Assembly: GCF_002159915.1 (NCBI RefSeq)
Contig: NZ_NFJP01000013.1
Location: 1 to 64,000 of the forward strand
Length of the DNA: 64,000 bases
Direction of reading: 5' to 3'
Source of the DNA: Gordonibacter sp. An230
Lineage (GTDB): Bacteria > Actinomycetota > Coriobacteriia > Coriobacteriales > Eggerthellaceae
The notes beneath the pieces were generated by a model. The model worked only from the letters and a program-made list of their open reading frames with translations, had not been told where the DNA came from and searched no databases. The translations under genes and the position numbers were made by a program. Shown piece by piece: positions 44,713 through 54,016 of the stretch. Position 1 is the first letter of the stretch. Each line of letters begins with the position of its first letter.

Positions 44713-46203
44713 TCACAGCAGATGGGGGACGGCGTAGAGGGCCAGGGCCACAACGACGGCGGCGCCCGTCGCCGCGGCCCAGATGCGAAACTCGCGGTCC
44801 ATCCGCGCGCGCTCGTCCGCAGACGGCTCCTCGGTGGCCACCGCCGCGGGCTTCGGCGTGTCCGCGTCGCCGTGCATCCGGCGGCAGACGGCGAACACGG
44901 CCAAGCCCGCCACGCACCATGCGATGCCTGTGACGATGGCCTCGGGTGCGAGCTGCGTCATCATGACCAGGTAGACAACCGCGCTCACAGGCGCGCCCAC
45001 CATGAGGCCGCGCACCTTGAAGGGCCGCGCGAGGTCGGGCATGCGCCGGCGCAGCCCCACCGCCGACACGATGCCGACGACGTAGTAGAACAGGTCGGCG
45101 AACAGACTGAGGTTGGATATGTAGACGAGCGATCCCGTGGCCACGAGCACGACCGAGAGGAGGCCGAGTGCGATGATGGCCACGTAGGGGGTTTGGAAGC
45201 GCGGATGCAGCTTCGCGAACGCGCGCGGCAGGGCGCCGTCGCGCGCCATCGTGAACAGGTAGCGCGGCGGCACGGCGATGGAGGCGTTCATGGTGGAGAA
45301 GTCCCCGCCGAACGCGATGCCCGCCGCCAGCAGCGCGAGCGGCAGCCCCAAGATGCCCGCCGACGTCATAGCCTCCGCGTAAGGCGCCGACGACGCGGCC
45401 AGCGCCGCAAGGCCCTCCGGGGGCACGATGCCCACGAGGAACCACTGGAACAGCGCGTTCACCGCGAAGATGATGAACGGCGAGAGCACAAGCGCCCGCG
45501 GGATGGTGAGGTGCGGGTAGCGTATCTCCTCTCCCATGGCGCAGCAGGTCTCGAACCCGGCGAAGCACCACCAGATCATGGCAACCGCCGCTATGAACCC
45601 GCCCGGCCCCATGCCCGCCAGGAAGTCGGGCGTCTGGACGAAGTTCGGCAGCGACACGTTGGGGATCATGGTGAGAAACCAGATGAGGGCGCATCCCCAG
45701 AAGAAGAACATGAACCCGTTCTGCAGACGGCCCGTGATCTGCACGCCGCGCACGTTCGTGATCGTGAACGCGACGAGCGCGGCGCAGGCAAGCGCGACGT
45801 CGTCCACGGGCAGTTCCACGCCGAAAGCCAGAAACACCGTCTTGAAGTAGTAGCTGAACGCGAGCGCCTCGCCGCTCGTCACCGCTACGAGCGAGATGAC
45901 GAAGCTCCATCCCGCCAAAAAGCCGAACGGACGGCCCAGGCCCAGCGACGCGTACCGATACGTGCCGCCCGCATAGGGCAGAGCCGCGCCCATCTCCGCG
46001 TAGAGCAGGGCGGGGTAGACGCTGACGAGCATCGCGATGAACGTGGCGAAGACGACGCTCGCGCCCATCTGGCCCACGATGGCGCCGCCCGTGGTGAACA
46101 GCCCCACGCCGATGACCGTGCCCGCCGTGATGGTGATGGCTTCGCGCAGTCCGAACGCGCGCTTGAGCGCAAGGCGCCCCTCCGACCCCTTCTCTGGCGA
46201 CAT
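44713..46203 (-). CDS. APC-family amino acid permease
   Basis: Amino acid/polyamine/organocation transporter of 496 residues with about 12-13 helices. Helix 1 carries the substrate-binding unwound motif (TAGTVIGVGLFTTGGAI), and helix 6 has WWCFAGFETCCAMGEEIRYP, both family hallmarks. A hydrophilic loop near 450-470 (DADTPKPAAVATEEPSADE) precedes a last helix. Start ATG at 46203 follows AAAGGGG; a longer start would add 27 Arg-rich residues. A 24-bp palindrome 73 bases upstream probably regulates it. Substrate unknown. Confidence 0.93.
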   Translation of the reverse strand: MSPEKGSEGRLALKRAFGLREAITITAGTVIGVGLFTTGGAIVGQMGASVVFATFIAMLVSVYPALLYAEMGAALPYAGGTYRYASLGLGRPFGFLAGWSFVISLVAVTSGEALAFSYYFKTVFLAFGVELPVDDVALACAALVAFTITNVRGVQITGRLQNGFMFFFWGCALIWFLTMIPNVSLPNFVQTPDFLAGMGPGGFIAAVAMIWWCFAGFETCCAMGEEIRYPHLTIPRALVLSPFIIFAVNALFQWFLVGIVPPEGLAALAASSAPYAEAMTSAGILGLPLALLAAGIAFGGDFSTMNASIAVPPRYLFTMARDGALPRAFAKLHPRFQTPYVAIIALGLLSVVLVATGSLVYISNLSLFADLFYYVVGIVSAVGLRRRMPDLARPFKVRGLMVGAPVSAVVYLVMMTQLAPEAIVTGIAWCVAGLAVFAVCRRMHGDADTPKPAAVATEEPSADERARMDREFRIWAAATGAAVVVALALYAVPHLL

Positions 46204-46275
46204 GGCGCCCCTTTCGTCCGTGCGCGTCCCGCGCGCTGCCGTTCGTTTCGACGCCTCCGTCCGACGTCGGCGATA

Positions 46276-46299
46276 CTTTAGCACAGTACAGTGCTAAAG
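46276..46299 (-). promoter_or_regulatory. Perfect palindrome upstream of the APC permease
   Basis: CTTTAGCAC (46276-46284), six-base AGTACA spacer, GTGCTAAAG (46291-46299). The 9-base arms are perfectly complementary. Position 73 bases before the permease start suits an operator or regulatory hairpin. The binding protein is unknown. Confidence 0.7.
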
Positions 46300-46312
46300 C
46301 GATAGAAGAACG

Positions 46313-46815
46313 CGGGCTCTCTGCCAAACCGGAATTGACGCGACCCTGCATTCGCTCATCATAGAGCCGAGCCTCCCCTTATCGGACGCTTCGGAGGCCC
46401 CCCGTCCAACGGTCTGGGCTTTCCGAAGCGTCGGCAGGCCTTGCCCGACGGGCCGACCCGACCCCTGCCGATCCTGGCTTGACGCAGGGTTCGGCCCGAA
46501 GTGGCACGGATCGCGTTTTGTGCATAGGTTTTCCTCCGCAAAAGCGCCCCGAGGGGTCGGAGGCAGCTTCGACAGAGATCCCGACCTGGGGAAACGCCCT
46601 TGCCGGGACAGGAAGGCGCTCGGCGACCTATGCACAAGGCGCGATCCGTGCCACTTCGGGCCGACATCCGTGCCGAATCGGGATTGTGCGAGCCCGCGTT
46701 CGTCCGATATCGAGCCGACCCTCCTCGGACCGGGTGCTTCGGAAGGCCCGATCAGGATAAGCTCGGCTCGAAACTCGGCGAGCGCGGGCGTGTGCCAATC
46801 TTGGTTTGCCGCCCC
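46313..46815. repeat. Large imperfect palindrome containing dispersed repeat, copy B
   Basis: Inner arms 46492-46530 and 46624-46664 are reverse complements over about 38 bases with few mismatches (GGCACGGATCGCG on the left, CGCGATCCGTGCC on the right; TGTGCATAGGT and ACCTATGCACA). Similarity between the two halves continues outward, weaker, to about 46313 and 46815. The inner arms match copy A at 30813-30965. No gene. Confidence 0.75.
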
Positions 46816-46915
46816 GAATCCAGCGTCGATGTTTCCTAAAGGCCATCGTGGGGATTGCAGGGATTGCGAAGGGAGGGGGCGAGGGGGTTGCGAGGTGTGG
46901 AGAAATTATATACCA

Positions 46916-46952
46916 AAGCTAACTCTACTTGCCCCGACGATGGAGTTAGCTT
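46916..46952. other. Hairpin in gene-free stretch
   Basis: AAGCTAACTC (46916-46925) pairs with GAGTTAGCTT (46943-46952), a perfect 10-bp stem with a 17-base loop, next to an AT-rich patch (AAATTATATACC). No T-run. Purpose unknown. Confidence 0.55.
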
Positions 46953-47039
46953 ATGATAACTTCCGTCGGAAGCGAGGTTTGCAGATGGCGATCCGGTTCA
47001 GTCGGTAGTCGATCCGCAGGTTCATCGGCGGCGAACGGA

Positions 47040-47055
47040 TGTTTCACGTGAAACA
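47040..47055. promoter_or_regulatory. parS: parS site 3 (ParB-binding)
   Basis: Perfect palindrome TGTTTCACGTGAAACA, third copy in the window, in the gene-free stretch between the APC permease and the aminotransferase. Confidence 0.93.
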
Positions 47056-47104
47056 TCCGGCGTGCGGATCGGTCGGCGCGAAGGCGCACGTCCCGCTCGG
47101 GGCG

Positions 47105-47151
47105 GGAACCGCGAAAGGAACCGCGAAAGGAACCGCGAAGGAACCTGCAAA
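47105..47151. repeat. 12-bp tandem repeat
   Basis: GGAACCGCGAAA repeated three times (last base of the third differs) plus a degenerate fourth unit, 50 bases after parS site 3. Confidence 0.85.
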
Positions 47152-47245
47152 GGATCTGCCACAGGGCTCGCGGCCCATCGCTTCTGGAACGTTTGCCTAC
47201 CCGGCGGCGGAAGCTCTCCTCTCGTCTGGCTGTCCGTCGCATCGC

Positions 47246-47283
47246 AAGCGGAGGGAACTCCCCCTTCCCTCCGCTTCTTTTTT
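47246..47283 (+). terminator. Intrinsic terminator without an obvious upstream gene
   Basis: Perfect 12-bp stem AAGCGGAGGGAA / TTCCCTCCGCTT, seven-base loop, then CTTTTTT. The T-run is on the plus strand. The only genes on either side are on the minus strand, so no annotated gene would use it in that direction. Confidence 0.85.
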
Positions 47284-47493
47284 GCCTCAAACCCCTCTCG
47301 TCTCGCTCGGCGCTTGCTCGACGCTCGCGACGTCCCGTCGCGGATCGCCCGGAGCGCGACGGGACGTCGCGATAGGGAGGCGAAAGGGGCGGGGCGAACC
47401 TCGTTTCCCGAACCGCCGCGCCCGCCGCGCCCCGCTGCAGGACGAGGCGTCGCCTCCGCTCTTGCCCCGCAGCGAGGGCACGCCTTCTCGGCC

Positions 47494-48780
47494 TTAGCCC
47501 AGCAGCTTCTCGACGTACGCGAGCTTCACGCAGATAACGAACACGTCGAGGGCTTCGGCGAGCTCCTCGAGCGGCGGCAGAGTCGGGGCGATGCGGATGT
47601 TCGCGTCGCGCGGGTCCCGCCCGTAGGGGTACGTCGCCCCCGCGCCCGTCATCTCCACGCCCGCCTCCTTCGCAAGCTCCACGATGCGCCGCGCGCATCC
47701 CTGCGGGGCGAAAAACGACACGAAGTAGCCCCCGCGCGGTTTCGACCACAAGCAGCCTCCCGTGTCGGAGAGCCCTTCTGCAAGCTTGTGATTCACCAGG
47801 TCGAATTTCGGCCGCAGGATGGCGGCATGCTTGCTCATGTGCGCCGCCAGCCCTTCGGCATCTCGCAAAAAGCGCACGTGCCGCAGCTGGTTGAGTTTGT
47901 CGTGGCCGACGGTCTGCACGGCCATGCGCCGCTTGACCTCGGCGATGTTGCCGGGGCTTGCGGCTATCGCCGAGATGCCCGCGCCGGGGAAGGTCACTTT
48001 CGAGGTAGAGGCGAACTTGAACGGGCGGTTCTCGGTGCCTGCCTCGCGGCATGCGGCGGCGATGTCGAGGAGCCGGTCCCGCTCGGCCTCGTCGTCGAAC
48101 AGGTGGTGCACGCAGTACGCGTTGTCCCAGAAGATGCGGAAGTCCTCGGCGGCGCACTCCATGGCAGCCAGGCGGCGCACCACCTCGTCGGAGTACGTGA
48201 CGCCGTCGGGGTTCGAGTACTTCGGCACGCACCAGATGCCCTTCACGGACGCGTCGGAGGCGGCGATGCGCTCCACTTCGTCCATGTCGGGGCCCTCGTC
48301 GGTCATCGGCACGGCGATCATCTCGATGCCGAGCTCTTCGGTCATGGCGAAATGACGGTCGTAGCCGGGGGAGGGGCAGATCCACTTCACGGCGTCGAGT
48401 TTTCCCCACGGCGTCGAGCCCAGCGTGCCGAACGTCCAGCAGCGCATCAGGGCGTCGTGCATGGCGTTGAGGCTCGAGTTGCCCAGCACGACGACGTTGC
48501 CGGGGTCGTCGTCGAGCATCAAGGCCATGAGCTCCTTTGCCTCGGGAAGGCCGAACCCCACGCCGTAGTTGCGACAGTCGGTGCCGTCGGCGGACGTGCA
48601 GTCCTTTGCTGCGACCACGGTTTCGAGCAGGGGCATGCTCAGGTCGAGTTGCGCTTGCGCGGGCTTGCCGCGCGCCATGTTGAGCGCAAGGCCGCGCGCC
48701 TTGATCTCGCCGTAGGCCCGTTCCAGCTCCTCTTTGAGCGTCGTCAGCTCTCCAGGTCCCATTTCCGCGTACGTGGGCAT
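47494..48780 (-). CDS. Class I aminotransferase (aspartate aminotransferase-like, MocR-type fold subgroup)
   Basis: PLP-dependent aminotransferase of 428 residues. It opens with GLALNMARGKPAQAQLDLS, has NYGVGFGLPEAKELMA near 70, the PLP-binding loop LGNSSLNAMHDALM near 98 and DNAYCVHHL near 228. The Schiff-base lysine is in FASTSKVTFPGAG near 260. Closest in pattern to the Ic-subgroup aspartate aminotransferases of Actinobacteria. Start ATG at 48780 follows GGAAGCACG. Works in cytosolic amino-acid metabolism; exact substrate pair inferred. Confidence 0.92.
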   Translation of the reverse strand: MPTYAEMGPGELTTLKEELERAYGEIKARGLALNMARGKPAQAQLDLSMPLLETVVAAKDCTSADGTDCRNYGVGFGLPEAKELMALMLDDDPGNVVVLGNSSLNAMHDALMRCWTFGTLGSTPWGKLDAVKWICPSPGYDRHFAMTEELGIEMIAVPMTDEGPDMDEVERIAASDASVKGIWCVPKYSNPDGVTYSDEVVRRLAAMECAAEDFRIFWDNAYCVHHLFDDEAERDRLLDIAAACREAGTENRPFKFASTSKVTFPGAGISAIAASPGNIAEVKRRMAVQTVGHDKLNQLRHVRFLRDAEGLAAHMSKHAAILRPKFDLVNHKLAEGLSDTGGCLWSKPRGGYFVSFFAPQGCARRIVELAKEAGVEMTGAGATYPYGRDPRDANIRIAPTLPPLEELAEALDVFVICVKLAYVEKLLG

Positions 48781-49099
48781 CGTGCTTCCTTCCGTCGTCG
48801 GTCGTGCGCGCCTGCTTCGGTGTTTAGTATAAAGTCGTATGCTCAGTATAAAGTTGTAAAACCTGATCGTCGATGGCGTTTTCCCGCGGTTGTCCGACTG
48901 TCTTTCGCCTTGCTGTTCACAGGATTTCGCTTCGGGAACATCCGCTTTCCCCTGTTGCGGGAGGTCATGAAATCGCCAAATTTGAACTGGGATTATGAAA
49001 CGCGTTCACAACAGTTTTTGTGCTTGTGCGCAAACGTGCTATCATGCAGTGCAGTTTTTGCCCCTACACGCACCACGTGCTCAATCTAGGAGGATATGC
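48781..49099. promoter_or_regulatory. Divergent promoter region with short direct repeat
   Basis: AGTATAAAGTCGTA (48826) and AGTATAAAGTTGTA (48845) form a 19-base-period repeat near the aminotransferase side; on the minus strand each contains TATACT. On the plus strand TTGTGC (49018-49023), 16 bases, TATCAT (49040-49045) is a fair promoter for the NlpC/P60 gene. Confidence 0.55.
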
Positions 49100-50260
49100 A
49101 TGAGCGAGCATCTCATCGCACTCGATAGGCGAGCGTTTCTCGGCGGTGCCGTTGCGCTGGGCGTTGCTTCCTTGGTCGCTCCCGACTACGCATTCGCCGA
49201 GACGGCCGCCGAAAAGCAGGCCGAGGCCGACGCGGTGCGCAACCAGCTCGTCGGGCTGCAGGCCGACCTCGAGGCCGCGACCGACAGCTATTACAAAGCG
49301 GTTGACGAGCGGGACGCCGCGAAGGCGGCCATGGAGGCCGAGCAGGCCAAGATCGACGAGACGAACGATCAGATCGCCGACCTGCAGGGCAAGCTGTCCT
49401 CGCGCGCCCGCGACATGTACCGCTCCGGCTCCTCCACGCTCCTCGACTTCGTCCTGGGCGCCACGTCGTTCGCCGAGTTCACGCAGAACTGGGACCTGCT
49501 CAACCGGATGAACGAGAACGACGCGGACATGGTCGACGAGACGAAGTCGCTGCGCGAGGAGCTCCAGGCGTCCAAGGACGAGTACGCGCGCCAGGAGCAG
49601 ATCGCCGCGGACAAGGCCGCCGAGGCCAAGGCCATCCAGGAGCAGGCCCAGGCCAAGGTGAGCGAGGCGACCGAGCTCATGAACTCGCTCGACGCCGAGG
49701 CCAAGCAGCTCCTCGAGCAGGAGCAGGCCGCCGCCGCGGCGGCGGCCGCCGCCGAGCAGGCCGCTGCCGCCGAGGCTGCGCTCGCGGCCGAGCAGGCCGC
49801 GACCAACAACGGCGGCAACGGCGGTGGCGGCGGCAACGGCGGCGGTGGTGGCAACAATGGCGGCGGTGGCGGCGGCACCGTTGTCTATCCGGGCGGTGGC
49901 GGCGGCTCCGTCGGCGACTACAGCTCGGTCGTGGGCTACGCCATGAGCCGCATCGGCTGTCCGTACGTGTGGGGCGCCGAAGGCCCCGACGCCTTCGACT
50001 GCTCCGGCCTCGTCACGTGGGCCTACCGTCAGGTGGGCATCAGCCTTCCGCATCAAAGCGAGTCTCAGTACGCTGTTGCGACCCGTGTCGTGTCGGTGTC
50101 CGAGGCGCGTCCGGGAGACGTCCTTTGGCGTTACGGTCACGTGGGCATCGCGTGCAACTACGGTGGTTCGCACTACGTGCACGCCCCCACCTTCGGCGCG
50201 TACGTGCGCGACACTGATCCGTTGTCATGGGCGCAGTTCACCAACGCGCTGCAATTCTAG
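49100..50260 (+). CDS. Secreted NlpC/P60 peptidoglycan hydrolase with coiled coil
   Basis: Exported cell-wall endopeptidase of 386 residues. A twin-arginine signal is visible (DRRAFLGGAVALGVASLVAP, residues 9-28, cleavage probably after YAFA). Residues about 35-225 are a long coiled coil rich in Glu, Ala and Gln, followed by a Gly/Asn linker (about 236-278). The NlpC/P60 domain has catalytic Cys301 (DAFDCSGLV), His347 (YGHVGI) and a third polar residue near His361. RipA- and PcsB-like proteins share this coiled-coil-plus-hydrolase plan and split daughter cells. Start ATG at 49100 follows AGGAGG. Confidence 0.95.
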   Translation: MSEHLIALDRRAFLGGAVALGVASLVAPDYAFAETAAEKQAEADAVRNQLVGLQADLEAATDSYYKAVDERDAAKAAMEAEQAKIDETNDQIADLQGKLSSRARDMYRSGSSTLLDFVLGATSFAEFTQNWDLLNRMNENDADMVDETKSLREELQASKDEYARQEQIAADKAAEAKAIQEQAQAKVSEATELMNSLDAEAKQLLEQEQAAAAAAAAAEQAAAAEAALAAEQAATNNGGNGGGGGNGGGGGNNGGGGGGTVVYPGGGGGSVGDYSSVVGYAMSRIGCPYVWGAEGPDAFDCSGLVTWAYRQVGISLPHQSESQYAVATRVVSVSEARPGDVLWRYGHVGIACNYGGSHYVHAPTFGAYVRDTDPLSWAQFTNALQF

Positions 50261-50276
50261 GTTTCATCTGCACGAA

Positions 50277-50308
50277 AAGGGGAGGGCTTCGGCCCTCCCC
50301 TTCGTTTT
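50277..50308 (+). terminator. Intrinsic terminator after the NlpC/P60 gene
   Basis: GGGGAGGGC, TTCG tetraloop, GCCCTCCCC with flanking AA/TT pairs, then CGTTTT. Seventeen bases after the stop codon. Confidence 0.9.
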
Positions 50309-50336
50309 CGTCGGCTTCGCGAGATGAGGAGGCGCC

Positions 50337-50849
50337 ATGCGCATCAAGGTAGAGCTCGAGAACGGGATGCTGCCGGACCGCTTCGGCAAACACGCTCCCG
50401 CCGAGTACCAGATCGACGGCCATGCCGTGCGCTCGTTTCCCATCGCGATCGAGGACGTGCCCGAAGGCGCGCGCACGCTCGCGCTCGCGTTCGTGGATTT
50501 CGACGCGGTGCCCGTGGGCGGGTTCTGCTGGATACACTGGCTCGCATGCAACTTCCCAGCCGACACACGGCTCATTCCCGAGAACGCGAGCGCGTCGGGA
50601 GAAGTGCCCTGCGTGCAGGGGTCGAACAGCGATTGGTCGCCGCTTGCCGGATCGCACACCGATCCGCGCATCATCCGCCGCTACGCCGGCCCATGTCCGC
50701 CGGATGCGACCCATTGCTACACCCTTGCCGTGTACGCGCTCGATTGCGAGCTCGACCTGGCCGAGGGCTACTATCTCAACGAGTTCCGCTGTGCCATTCA
50801 CGGACATGTGCTGGCCAAGGCGACGCTCGAGCTGCCGAGCCGCGCGTAG
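50337..50849 (+). CDS. PEBP-family (YbhB/YbcL-like) protein
   Basis: Phosphatidylethanolamine-binding-protein fold, 170 residues. SFPIAIEDVPEGARTLAL, FVDFDAVPVGGFCWIHWLACNFP and the closing YYLNEFRCAIHGHVLAKATL follow the bacterial YbhB/YbcL pattern. The usual DPDAP is replaced by DFDAVPVGG, with the conserved His in WIHW kept. Start ATG at 50337 follows GAGGAGGCG. Cellular role of the bacterial family is unknown. The glycosylase gene follows 25 bases later and may be co-transcribed. Confidence 0.9.
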   Translation: MRIKVELENGMLPDRFGKHAPAEYQIDGHAVRSFPIAIEDVPEGARTLALAFVDFDAVPVGGFCWIHWLACNFPADTRLIPENASASGEVPCVQGSNSDWSPLAGSHTDPRIIRRYAGPCPPDATHCYTLAVYALDCELDLAEGYYLNEFRCAIHGHVLAKATLELPSRA

Positions 50850-50874
50850 GATGAGCAGGGAAGGGGAAGGGGCT

Positions 50875-51402
50875 ATGGAGCTGCACGAGGTCCGCCACGA
50901 GATCGCGCCTGTGTTCGACGCGCGCTCTCGCGTGTTCGTGCTGGGCACCATGCCCTCTCCGGCTTCGCGCAGCTGCGGATTCTACTACGGACATCCCCGG
51001 AACCGTTTCTGGAAGGTGCTCGGCGCGCTCTTCGATGAGCCCGAACCGCTTGGCGTGGACGCGCGCAAGGCGTTTCTGCTCGCGCGCGGCATTGCGCTGT
51101 GGGACGTGCTCGCATCCTGCGAGATCGCTGGCGCGTCTGATGCGAGCATCGCTCATGCCGTGCCGAACGATCTTCGCCGCGTTGGCAATGCGGCGAAGAT
51201 CGAGGCTGTGTTCACCACGGGCGCGAAAGCTGCTTGCCTCTATCGCCGCCTGTGCGCGGACATGCTGCCGGGTGCGGTGCATATGCCGCTGCCCTCCACG
51301 AGTCCCGCGAACGCCCGCATGCGCTTGCCCGACCTCGTGACGGCCTACCGCCCCCTCAAAGACGCCGTCGTTGGGTCGCAGGGTCGAGAAAAGGAGAAGT
51401 AG
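50875..51402 (+). CDS. Uracil-DNA-glycosylase-family protein (DNA-deoxyinosine glycosylase type)
   Basis: Base-excision-repair glycosylase of 175 residues. Motif 1 is VFVLGTMPSPASRSCGFYYGHPRNRFWKVL (residues about 17-46; family form GT.PS..S...GFYYGHP.NRFW), typical of hypoxanthine-DNA glycosylases of UDG family 6. The C-terminal motif is LPSTSPANARM. Start ATG at 50875 follows GGAAGGGG; an ATG eight codons upstream is less well placed. Removes deaminated bases; substrate assigned by family only. Confidence 0.88.
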   Translation: MELHEVRHEIAPVFDARSRVFVLGTMPSPASRSCGFYYGHPRNRFWKVLGALFDEPEPLGVDARKAFLLARGIALWDVLASCEIAGASDASIAHAVPNDLRRVGNAAKIEAVFTTGAKAACLYRRLCADMLPGAVHMPLPSTSPANARMRLPDLVTAYRPLKDAVVGSQGREKEK

Positions 51403-51431
51403 TGGAGACACACCCGGGGGCGTGTAAGCGG

Positions 51432-51460
51432 TTGACAGCCGTAATCGCCTAGCGTATTAT
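51432..51460 (+). promoter_or_regulatory. Promoter of the tRNA-tuf operon
   Basis: TTGACA (51432-51437), 17-base spacer, TATTAT (51455-51460), about 80 bases before tRNA-Tyr. Close to consensus, as expected for a stable-RNA operon. Confidence 0.85.
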
Positions 51461-51541
51461 TCTCCTGCTCGCGCGTTCAGAAGCTTCTGGGACACGCGGC
51501 AGGCAGCTTGATAAATACACATGAATTGAGCAGCGAAACAG

Positions 51542-51626
51542 GGGCGTGTGCCCGAGTGGTTAAAGGGGACGGGCTGTAAACCCGTTGGCTCTGCCTACCT
51601 AGGTTCGAATCCTAGCGCGCCCACCA
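51542..51626 (+). tRNA. tRNA-Tyr: tRNA-Tyr (GTA)
   Basis: Acceptor GGGCGTG pairs with CGCGCCC, then A73 and an encoded CCA. The anticodon loop CTGTAAA gives GTA. A long variable arm (type II) is as expected for tyrosine; the T-arm is TAGGTTCGAATCCTA. Confidence 0.96.
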
Positions 51627-51632
51627 TCTTTC

Positions 51633-51708
<76 letters not shown>

Positions 51709-51716
51709 GCTTACCT

Positions 51717-51793
51717 GGCGGTGTAGCTCAGTTGGTCAGAGCACACGGTTCATACCCGTGGCGTCACTGGTTCAAATCCAGTCACCGCTACCA
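51717..51793 (+). tRNA. tRNA-Met: tRNA-Met (CAT), elongator type
   Basis: Acceptor GGCGGTG pairs with CACCGCT (one G-T), A73, encoded CCA. Anticodon loop TTCATAC gives CAT. The anticodon stem lacks the three G-C pairs of initiator tRNA, and position 1 is paired. Confidence 0.95.
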
Positions 51794-51880
51794 TTGCATT
51801 TGTCCGCGTCCGCTTTGTCGGACGCGTCGTTATTTTGTTTTCGTTTCGCGAGAAGCGATCCTACTAGAGGAGGATGAAAC

Positions 51881-53083
<1,203 letters not shown>

Positions 53084-53104
53084 CATAACGTTGCAGCACG
53101 GTGC

Positions 53105-53128
53105 GGGGCCCGCAGCACTGCGGGCCCC
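53105..53128 (+). terminator. GC hairpin after tuf
   Basis: GGGGCCCGC pairs with GCGGGCCCC around a six-base loop, 22 bases after the tuf stop. The T-run is poor (GTTCATC), so it may only attenuate transcription into rpmG. Confidence 0.6.
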
Positions 53129-53189
53129 GTTCATCAAAATTCATGTGTATATCATCAATGCTTGTTTTCGATAAGGCTTAAGGAGAATT

Positions 53190-53339
53190 ATGCGTACGTT
53201 GGTCACCTTGGCGTGTACGGAGTGCAAGCGCCGTAACTACACGACCAAGAAGAACAAGCAGAACAATCCTGACCGCATCGAGCTGAAGAAGTACTGCAAG
53301 TGGTGCCAGCGCCATACGGTGCATAAAGAGACTCGATAG
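53190..53339 (+). CDS. rpmG: 50S ribosomal protein L33
   Basis: Ribosomal protein of 49 residues beginning [19 protein letters not shown] and ending KETR. Four cysteines in two CxxC pairs (CTEC, CKWC) make this the zinc-binding C+ form. Start ATG at 53190 follows AAGGAG. Position between tuf and secE is conserved in Gram-positive bacteria. Confidence 0.97.
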   Translation: MRTLVTLACTECKRRNYTTKKNKQNNPDRIELKKYCKWCQRHTVHKETR

Positions 53340-53363
53340 CGCGTTGGAGGTTTGGACGAGCAT

Positions 53364-53440
53364 AGGCCAGTAGCTCCAATTGGTAGAGCGGCGGTCTCCA
53401 AAACCGCATGTTGGGGGTTCGAGTCCCTCCTGGCCTGCCA
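53364..53440 (+). tRNA. tRNA-Trp: tRNA-Trp (CCA)
   Basis: Acceptor AGGCCAG pairs with CTGGCCT, G73, encoded CCA. Anticodon loop TCTCCAAAA gives CCA. Located between rpmG and secE, as in many Actinobacteria and Firmicutes. Confidence 0.97.
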
Positions 53441-53553
53441 GCTCGACAGTATGAGCAGCTTGCATTCAGGTTGCTTGCATGAGCAGCTTGGAATCAGGCT
53501 GCTTGTTTGGCGTTTAGACGGATACGGAATACCCGGTTAAGGAATCAAATCAG

Positions 53554-54006
53554 ATGGCGAAGAAATCAAAGACACAGCGAGCCAAGGCCTCTGCTGCGCG
53601 CGCTGCCCGCAAAGAGCGGGCTCGCCAGGAGGAAGCCGCCGCTGCCGAGGCGAAACAGGTCGCCGAGGACGGTGCCGCTGCGACCGAGACGCCCAAGAGG
53701 AAGTTCTTCAAGAAGGCCGAGAAACCCGAAGCGTCCGCCAGTGACGGCAAACAGGCGAATGCCCCGAAGGGCGTCGAGAAAAAGGCTGAGAAAACCCCTG
53801 CGAAGAAGTCCAAGAAACATCGCTTAGGGTTTCTCAAGGATGTTCGCGCAGAGCTCAAGCGCGTCACGTGGCCGACGAAGCAGGACGTGCTACGATGGAG
53901 CGTCGTCGTGGTCGTCGCCCTGCTGTTCTTCGGCGTGTACGTTGCGGCGCTCGACAATGTTGTCATCGCGCCGATTTTGGTCGCGATCTCCGGCTTGGCT
54001 GGGTAG
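53554..54006 (+). CDS. secE: Preprotein translocase subunit SecE
   Basis: Essential SecYEG subunit, 150 residues. The conserved C-terminal part has LKDVRAELKRVTWPTKQDVLRWS and a single membrane helix (VVVVVALLFFGVYVAAL). The first 85 residues are a Lys/Ala/Glu-rich cytoplasmic extension, common in Actinobacteria. Ten bases before nusG, so same operon. Confidence 0.96.
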   Translation: MAKKSKTQRAKASAARAARKERARQEEAAAAEAKQVAEDGAAATETPKRKFFKKAEKPEASASDGKQANAPKGVEKKAEKTPAKKSKKHRLGFLKDVRAELKRVTWPTKQDVLRWSVVVVVALLFFGVYVAALDNVVIAPILVAISGLAG

Positions 54007-54016
54007 GGAGCTTGGC

